NCBI GenBank assembly: GCA_963718295.1
Contig: CAVQYV010000011.1
Location: 1 to 64,000, forward strand
Direction: 5' to 3'
Origin: CAVQYV01 sp963718295 [NCBI: uncultured Methylomirabilota bacterium]
Lineage (GTDB): Bacteria; Methylomirabilota; Methylomirabilia; CAVQYV01
Length of the DNA stretch: 64,000 nucleotides
In this document: in pieces, positions 58,758-64,000 of the stretch
Numbering within the stretch: position 1 is the first letter of the stretch
How the letters are laid out: each line of letters begins with the position of its first letter
Notes under the pieces: model-generated
What the model saw: the letters and a program-made list of their open reading frames with translations, nothing else
Told to the model about the DNA's origin: nothing
Database searches by the model: none
Made by a program: the position numbers and the translations under genes

Positions 58758-60491
58758 ATGAAGCTATCAGGTTCAAAGATTATCATTGAGAGCCTCATCA
58801 AAGAGGAGGCCAAGGTCATATTTGGATTCCCCGGTGGCGTCATCCTGCCGATCTACGATGCCCTTTACGATTCACCCATCAAGCACATCTTGGTCCGGCA
58901 CGAACAGGCAGCAGCCCATGCCGCAGATGGTTATGCAAGAGCCACGGGCAAGGTCGGCGTATGCCTGGTGACCTCGGGGCCGGGAGCGACGAACGTAGTG
59001 ACCGGAGTGGCGACGGCCTATATGGATTCGATCCCAATGGTCATCATCACCGGGCAGGTCCCTACCCTCATGATCGGGAATGATTCCTTTCAGGAAGCGG
59101 ATATTGTGGGTATTACTCGTCCTTGTACCAAGCACAACTATCTGGTCAAGGATGTGAAAGATCTGGCACCAACCCTCAAAGAGGCCTTCCACGTCGCAGC
59201 TACCGGTCGACCGGGGCCGGTCCTGGTGGATGTCCCCAAGGATGTGATCTTGGCCGAGACGACCTATCACTATCCGGAAGAGATCCACATGCGATCCTAC
59301 AATCCCACCTATAATGGCCATCCCGGACAGATCCTGAAGGCGGCCAAGGCGATCGTAAAGGCAAAGCGACCTATCATCTATGTGGGGGGAGGTGTGATCA
59401 ACTCGGGCGCGGCCGAGGAGCTGGTCAAGCTGGCTAAAATGGTCCAGGCCCCGGTGACGACCACTCTGTTGGGACTGGGTTCTTTTCCCCAGGATTCTCC
59501 CCTCAGCTTGGGGATGTTGGGCATGCACGGGGCCTGGTACGCCAATATGGCAGTATCCGACTCCGATCTCATATTGGCCATCGGTGCCCGATTCGACGAC
59601 CGGGTTACAGGCAAGGTGGAGGGGTTTGCCCCGGCGGCATTCATCATCCATATCGATATTGACCCTTCCGCCATCAGCAAGAATGTGCGAGTCGATGTCC
59701 CGGTGGTGGGGGACGCCAAAAGGGTTCTCGCCAAGCTGAACGAGACTCTGGAGGCCTTGCCCGATCGGCCCAATCTGAAGGAACGGAAACAATGGATCAA
59801 GCAGATCGCGGAATGGAAGAGGACCCACCCTCTCTCCTACGAAAGCGACGATTGCGTGATCAAGCCCCAATTCGTGGTGGAGGAGATCTCCCGGTTGACG
59901 AAGGGGAAGGCCATCATCACCACCGAGGTGGGGCAGAGCCAGATGTGGGCCGCCCAGTTCTACCGGTTCTTGCGCCCTCGGACCTTCCTTTCTTCCGGGG
60001 GTTTGGGCACCATGGGCTACGGTTTTCCAGCGGCCATAGGGGCGCAGGTTGGCTTTCCCGATGAGCTGGTGATCGATATTGCTGGGGATGGAAGCTTTCA
60101 GATGAACCTACAGGAGCTGGCCACGGTCGTACAATACGATCTGCCGGTGAAGGTAGCCATCCTCAATAACCGTTATCTGGGGATGATTCGCCAGTGGCAG
60201 GAGCTTTTCTTCAGCTGTCGCTATTCGCATTCCGAATTGGTGGGAGCGCCCGACTTCGTCAAACTGGCCGAGGCCTATGGAGCCGTGGGATTGAGGGCTA
60301 CCCGGCCGGATGAGGTAAGGCCCGTCCTAGAGGAGGCCTTTTCCATTCGAAGACCGGTGATCATGGATTTTCAGGTCGACTCGGAGGAATGTGTTTTCCC
60401 CATGGTTCCGGCCGGGGCCTCCCTCAAGGAGATGATCTTGGGAAAAGCGGAGACCAAAGAGCCGAAGAGGTTGCTTCGGGCGGTCAAGTAA
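58758..60491 (+). CDS. ilvB: acetolactate synthase large subunit
   Basis: Condenses pyruvate to acetolactate with thiamine diphosphate. 577 residues: [57 protein letters not shown] with the FAD-site Gly residues, [18 protein letters not shown], and the TPP motif [20 protein letters not shown] ending in [16 protein letters not shown]. 31 bases after ilvD. Confidence 0.97.
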   Translation: MKLSGSKIIIESLIKEEAKVIFGFPGGVILPIYDALYDSPIKHILVRHEQAAAHAADGYARATGKVGVCLVTSGPGATNVVTGVATAYMDSIPMVIITGQVPTLMIGNDSFQEADIVGITRPCTKHNYLVKDVKDLAPTLKEAFHVAATGRPGPVLVDVPKDVILAETTYHYPEEIHMRSYNPTYNGHPGQILKAAKAIVKAKRPIIYVGGGVINSGAAEELVKLAKMVQAPVTTTLLGLGSFPQDSPLSLGMLGMHGAWYANMAVSDSDLILAIGARFDDRVTGKVEGFAPAAFIIHIDIDPSAISKNVRVDVPVVGDAKRVLAKLNETLEALPDRPNLKERKQWIKQIAEWKRTHPLSYESDDCVIKPQFVVEEISRLTKGKAIITTEVGQSQMWAAQFYRFLRPRTFLSSGGLGTMGYGFPAAIGAQVGFPDELVIDIAGDGSFQMNLQELATVVQYDLPVKVAILNNRYLGMIRQWQELFFSCRYSHSELVGAPDFVKLAEAYGAVGLRATRPDEVRPVLEEAFSIRRPVIMDFQVDSEECVFPMVPAGASLKEMILGKAETKEPKRLLRAVK

Positions 60492-60528
60492 AGCACGTTT
60501 TGGCCCTTGTGGCCTGGGAGAACTTCCG

Positions 60529-61074
60529 TTGCGTCATACAATTTCCATCCTGGTAGAAAACCGTTTTGGCGTACTTTCCCGCGTGTCCGGCCTATTCAGC
60601 GGTCGCGGATTCAACATCGAAAGCCTCTCCGTGGGAGAGACCTTGGAGCCTTCCATCTCCCGGATGACGGTCGTCGTCCAGGGGGATGACATGATTGTGG
60701 AGCAGATCAAGAAGCAGCTCAACAAGCTCATCGATGTAATCAAAGTCATTGACCTGACCGGTGAGGAATTCGTCGAGAGGGAATTGATCCTGGTAAAAGT
60801 CAATGCCGAACCGGTAGTGCGGGCGGAGGTGCTGCGGATCGCCGATATATTTCGAGCCAAGGTGGTGGATGTCACCCCCAAGACCTATACCCTGGAGCTG
60901 ACGGGGGATGAGAGTAAGGTAACTGCCTTCGTCGAATTGCTGAAACCCTATGGTATTCAGGAGGTAGTGCGGACAGGCAAGATCGCCATTGCCAGGGGTA
61001 AGAAATCTGCCGCAAGAGCGGAGCAAAAGCCGACCAAAAAGGTGCCGGGAAAGGTGGTGGGGTTCAGGGAATAG
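60529..61074 (+). CDS. ilvN: acetolactate synthase regulatory subunit
   Basis: 181 residues from TTG 60529, preceded by GGGAGAAC. ACT domain [40 protein letters not shown], then the C-terminal half [14 protein letters not shown] and [16 protein letters not shown]. It confers feedback inhibition by valine on IlvB. Some 20 residues of basic tail ([20 protein letters not shown]) follow the usual end. Confidence 0.93.
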   Translation: MRHTISILVENRFGVLSRVSGLFSGRGFNIESLSVGETLEPSISRMTVVVQGDDMIVEQIKKQLNKLIDVIKVIDLTGEEFVERELILVKVNAEPVVRAEVLRIADIFRAKVVDVTPKTYTLELTGDESKVTAFVELLKPYGIQEVVRTGKIAIARGKKSAARAEQKPTKKVPGKVVGFRE

Positions 61075-61154
61075 GGGAATCGAGAAACAAGGCAATGGAG
61101 CAAGAGGATTGGGAATCAGGAGGTCATCGTCGCCAAAGGGGGAGGAAAGGGATC

Positions 61155-62153
61155 GTGGCTAAGGTATATTACGACAAGGATGCGAATCTGGGCGTACTGA
61201 AAGGGAAGAAGATTGCCGTGATCGGATACGGCAGTCAAGGACATGCGCAGGCCCAGAACCTGCGAGATAGCGGCCTCAAGGTGATTGTGAGCGAGCTGGA
61301 GGGATCAGAGAATTGGAAGCTGGCCGTCAAGGACGGCTTCAAACCGATCTTGGCCGCCGAAGCGTCGAAAGAGGCGGATCTCATTCAAATCCTGACCCAG
61401 GATGATCTACAAGCAAGGCTGTACAAGGCCTCGGTGGAGCCTCATCTGAAAAAGGGTAAGGTCTTGATCTTTTCTCATGGCTTCAATATCCATTTCTCCC
61501 AGATCGTCCCTCCCTCCAATGTGGATGTGATCATGATTGCCCCCAAGGGCCCGGGCCATATCGTCCGCCGCATGTTCAAGGAAGGGGGAGGCGTTCCCTG
61601 CCTGATCGCCGTGCAACAGGATGCATCCGGGGATGCCAAGAAGATCGCCCTGGCTTATGCCAAGGGTATTGGCGGCACCCGGGCCGGAGTCATCGAGACC
61701 ACATTCCAGGAGGAAGTGGAAACCGACCTCTTTGGCGAACAGGCCGTCCTGTGTGGCGGAGTGACGGAGTTGATCAAAGCCGGCTTTGATACCCTGATAG
61801 AGGCAGGCTATCAGCCCGAAGTCGCCTACTTTGAGTGCCTGAACGAGCTGAAATTGATCGTGGACCTCATCTTCGAGGGGGGTCTCACCTACATGAGATA
61901 TTCGGTGAGCGATACGGCGGAGTACGGGGATTACACCCGGGGGCCCGTGGTGATCGACGGCTCGACCCGGGAGCGGATGAGGCAGATCTTGAGGGATGTC
62001 CAGTCCGGGGCCTTTGCCCGCGACTGGATCCTGGAGAATCAGGCTGGTCGTCCTCTGTTTAATGCCCTCAAGAAACGGGATGCGGAGCTTCCTATCGAGA
62101 TCGTGGGAAAAGAGCTGCGCAAGATGATGAATTGGATCAAGCCCAAGGATTGA
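61155..62153 (+). CDS. ilvC: ketol-acid reductoisomerase
   Basis: Isomerises and reduces acetolactate with NADPH. From GTG 61155 (GGGAGGAAAGG upstream) 332 residues, class [21 protein letters not shown], the Rossmann [40 protein letters not shown], and [20 protein letters not shown] with metal-binding Asp/Glu, then [21 protein letters not shown] longer frame to 61095 lacks family similarity. Confidence 0.96.
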   Translation: MAKVYYDKDANLGVLKGKKIAVIGYGSQGHAQAQNLRDSGLKVIVSELEGSENWKLAVKDGFKPILAAEASKEADLIQILTQDDLQARLYKASVEPHLKKGKVLIFSHGFNIHFSQIVPPSNVDVIMIAPKGPGHIVRRMFKEGGGVPCLIAVQQDASGDAKKIALAYAKGIGGTRAGVIETTFQEEVETDLFGEQAVLCGGVTELIKAGFDTLIEAGYQPEVAYFECLNELKLIVDLIFEGGLTYMRYSVSDTAEYGDYTRGPVVIDGSTRERMRQILRDVQSGAFARDWILENQAGRPLFNALKKRDAELPIEIVGKELRKMMNWIKPKD

Positions 62154-62175
62154 GCAGGTCAAGAGGCTGGCCCCT

Positions 62176-62799
62176 ATGATCCCGGTAGTCAAAGAATCAT
62201 GGATCTGGATCCTTCCCATGACGGCCATCGCGGCCCTGCTCTTCCTGGCTCATTTCGTACCGGCCGGATTGGCGGCGCTGCTGATTGTACTCCTGTTGAT
62301 TTTTTTCTTCCGCGATCCGGAGCGGAGGGTTCCCCCGGGGGATGGTTTGATCCTCGCCCCCGCGGACGGAAGGGTGGTTCGCATTGCTTTTCCGGATGAA
62401 GAGAGGGGAGGGGACGGCATTTCGATCAGCATCTTCCTCTCCCTCCTCGATGTCCATGTGAATCGTTCACCGGTCAAAGGCAGAATCACCGAGGTTCTGT
62501 ACCGAAAAGGCAACTTTCATCTGGCCTTTCGGGATGAGGCCTCAGGAGAGAACGAACAGAACATCGTCACCCTCGCCCATGGCCAGGATCGGATCCGCGT
62601 CAAGCAGATTGCCGGACTGATCGCCCGCCGAATCGTCTGCTGGGTAAAGCCCGGTGAGGAAGTGGAGGCAGGTCAGCGCATTGGCTTGATCAAGTTTGGC
62701 TCCCGGGTGGATATGATCCTCCCCCAGGAGGCGGAGATTAGGATTCGGGAAGGGGACAAAGTGAAGGGTGGGATTTCCATCATAGGGTATCTCCCATGA
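62176..62799 (+). CDS. psd: phosphatidylserine decarboxylase, short form
   Basis: 207 residues. Two N-terminal membrane helices (IWILPMTAIAALLFLAHFV; GLAALLIVLLLIFFF), then FFRDPERRVPPGDGLILAPA, the turn VHVNRSPVKGRITEVLYRKG and the self-cleavage site GLIKFGSRVDMILP, where Ser forms the pyruvoyl group. The family short form is common in Desulfobacterota and archaea. It makes phosphatidylethanolamine with the next gene. Confidence 0.93.
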   Translation: MIPVVKESWIWILPMTAIAALLFLAHFVPAGLAALLIVLLLIFFFRDPERRVPPGDGLILAPADGRVVRIAFPDEERGGDGISISIFLSLLDVHVNRSPVKGRITEVLYRKGNFHLAFRDEASGENEQNIVTLAHGQDRIRVKQIAGLIARRIVCWVKPGEEVEAGQRIGLIKFGSRVDMILPQEAEIRIREGDKVKGGISIIGYLP

Positions 62800-63560
62800 G
62801 GGGAGGCGTTTTCCTCCTGCCCAGCCTCCTGACTTTGGGAAACCTGCTGGGTGGCTTCTATGCCATTGTCTCGGTATTCAATGGGGACCATCTGCGGGCA
62901 GCGGTGGCCATCCTGATCGCCGCGGTCTTTGACGCCTTGGATGGAGCCGTGGCTCGAATGACCGGCAGCGTTTCCGAATTCGGTGTTCAATTTGACTCCC
63001 TGGCGGACTTGGTTTCCTTTGGGGTGGCCCCGGGGTTGTTGGCCTATTCCTGGGCGCTGTTCCCCTTCAATCGTGTGGGTTGGCTAGCCTGTTTTCTATT
63101 TGTCAGCTGCGGCGCACTCCGCCTGGCTCGCTTCAATGTACAGGCTCGCGCTGTAGATAAACGATTTTTCGTGGGGCTTCCCATTCCTGCCGCTGCCGGG
63201 TTCATCGCATCCTTCGTCTTATTCATGAAGGATTCCTCCTCGGTGGTTCTCTTCGATAAAGAGGTATTCTCGAGCTCCCTCACTTCGGGGCTGGCAGTGG
63301 TTGCCATCTATTCCCTTTCTTTCCTGATGGTGAGTCGGGTTCGATACCGGAGTCTCAAAGGGGTTGATTTCAAAAAGCGGAGGCCCTTTACCCTGCTGGT
63401 GGTGTTGATCCTGTGTTTCCTTTTGATCGCCTCCCAACCCTCTCTTTTGATTTTCGGCTTTTTCTTTTGCTATGTCCTCTCCGGAGTGCTGCGCTATATC
63501 CCCCTCCTCAAAAAAAGCCTCTTTCCCGAGAGAAAGGAAAAGATCAGTCATGGCCTCTGA
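62796..63560 (+). CDS. pssA: phosphatidylserine synthase
   Basis: 254 residues, eight or so membrane helices. The CDP-alcohol phosphotransferase motif is [20 protein letters not shown] followed by [14 protein letters not shown] (DGxxAR...G...D...D, residues about 46-72). It transfers phosphatidyl from CDP-diacylglycerol to serine. It starts inside the psd stop (ATGA overlap), so both phosphatidylethanolamine enzymes are coupled. Confidence 0.93.
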   Translation: MRGGVFLLPSLLTLGNLLGGFYAIVSVFNGDHLRAAVAILIAAVFDALDGAVARMTGSVSEFGVQFDSLADLVSFGVAPGLLAYSWALFPFNRVGWLACFLFVSCGALRLARFNVQARAVDKRFFVGLPIPAAAGFIASFVLFMKDSSSVVLFDKEVFSSSLTSGLAVVAIYSLSFLMVSRVRYRSLKGVDFKKRRPFTLLVVLILCFLLIASQPSLLIFGFFFCYVLSGVLRYIPLLKKSLFPERKEKISHGL

Positions 63561-63605
63561 AGCCAGAGGTGGGTCTCGGAGGGGAAATGGACAAGGAGAC
63601 AAAAA

Positions 63606-64000
63606 TGGGTAGGAAGATTATGATCTTTGACACGACCCTGCGCGATGGAGAACAATCGCCTGGTTGCAGCATGAATACCAAAGAGAAGATAGAGCTTGCC
63701 AGGCAATTGGAGAAGCTGCGCGTGGACGTGATTGAGGCGGGTTTTCCCATCGCCTCCGAGGATGATTTTGAGGCGGTCAAGTTGGTATCCCAGAAGGTCA
63801 GGACCCCGGTCATCGCCGGCCTTGCCCGGGCGAGGGACATCGACATCGACCGGGCGTGGGAGGCGCTGAAGGAAGCCGCTCGACCCCGTATCCACATCTT
63901 TATCGCCACCTCCGATATTCATTTGGAGCACAAGCTGAAGTTGACTCGAAAACAGGTGCTGGAAGTCATCAGCGATGCAGTGGGTCGGGCAAAACGCTAT
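63606..64000 (+). CDS. leuA: 2-isopropylmalate synthase, 5' part (cut by window end)
   Basis: First committed step of leucine synthesis. Visible residues: [87 protein letters not shown] and IEAGFP are the DRE-TIM metallolyase motifs. ATG 63606 is preceded by AAGGAG; ATG 63588 upstream is also possible. The gene follows pssA by 45 bases and continues beyond the window. Confidence 0.95.

Overview
The window reads as a chromosomal segment of an anaerobic, Gram-negative, deltaproteobacterium-like (Desulfobacterota-type) organism. The evidence is gene content and order: a KDO/heptose lipopolysaccharide block wrapped around pyrG, a flavo-diiron protein with rubredoxin (anaerobic oxygen/NO defence), an AhbC/AhbD/NirJ-type radical SAM protein, an ETF:quinone oxidoreductase-like fixCX pair, psd-pssA next to the ilv/leu genes, and rnc-smc-ftsY. 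No 16S rRNA or other species marker is present, so this is an inference from content only.

Positions 1 to about 16.3 kb form an accessory region that is mostly wreckage. It holds two copies of an IS110-type element (723-2280, frameshifted; 10472-11066, truncated), a DDE transposase remnant (2371-2818), a large decayed secreted metalloprotease / von Willebrand A / thrombospondin-3 protein (2851-6653, many small indels), a frameshifted IS1634-type transposon (7324-9149), a small secreted protein with three 52-residue repeats broken by an amber codon (9692-10214), two intact exported proteins of unknown function (11672-13297 and 13585-14124), a REP-associated tyrosine transposase with its inverted repeats (14537-15612) and a HicBA toxin-antitoxin pair (15831-16243). 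The most interesting signal is a duplicated unit, made of a consensus-like promoter plus a structured, terminator-like leader RNA, at 7201-7323/9156-9270 and at 11347-11580. The IS1634 element has inserted into the first copy, and the second copy preserves the empty site. A second, unrelated candidate structured RNA lies at 6793-6904.

Positions 16.3-64 kb are dense housekeeping genes. On the minus strand lie a sugar-nucleotide epimerase-like gene, a flavo-diiron protein, rubredoxin and an exported protein (16.3-19.6 kb). A plus-strand run follows: riboflavin synthesis (ribD, ribE, ribBA, ribH), nusB, a lone M17 N-terminal-like domain and a phosphoesterase; then xseA, xseB, dxs, nadK, recN, ubiB-like, an MFS transporter, a Trm112-like protein, an epimerase, hldE-kinase, kdsB, pyrG, kdsA, kdsD, kdsC, metK, ahcY and a periplasmic cupin protein. 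The minus-strand group rnc, smc, a roadblock-like gene and ftsY runs from 50.6 to 44.9 kb. The plus strand resumes with glcD, a glcE-like gene, radical SAM, an MBL hydrolase and fixC-fixX (50.8-57.0 kb), then ilvD, ilvB, ilvN, ilvC, psd, pssA and the 5' part of leuA, which runs off the window.

The core genes work as coherent pathways. The rib genes carry GTP and ribulose-5-phosphate to lumazine and riboflavin. KdsD-KdsA-KdsC-KdsB, supplied with CTP by PyrG, make CMP-KDO, and the HldE kinase serves heptose. MetK and AhcY form and recycle the SAM product S-adenosylhomocysteine. IlvB/N-IlvC-IlvD lead to valine/leucine precursors. Two otherwise intact genes (ribD and the phosphoesterase) carry single-frame disruptions inside homopolymer runs, so sequencing error is as likely as mutation.
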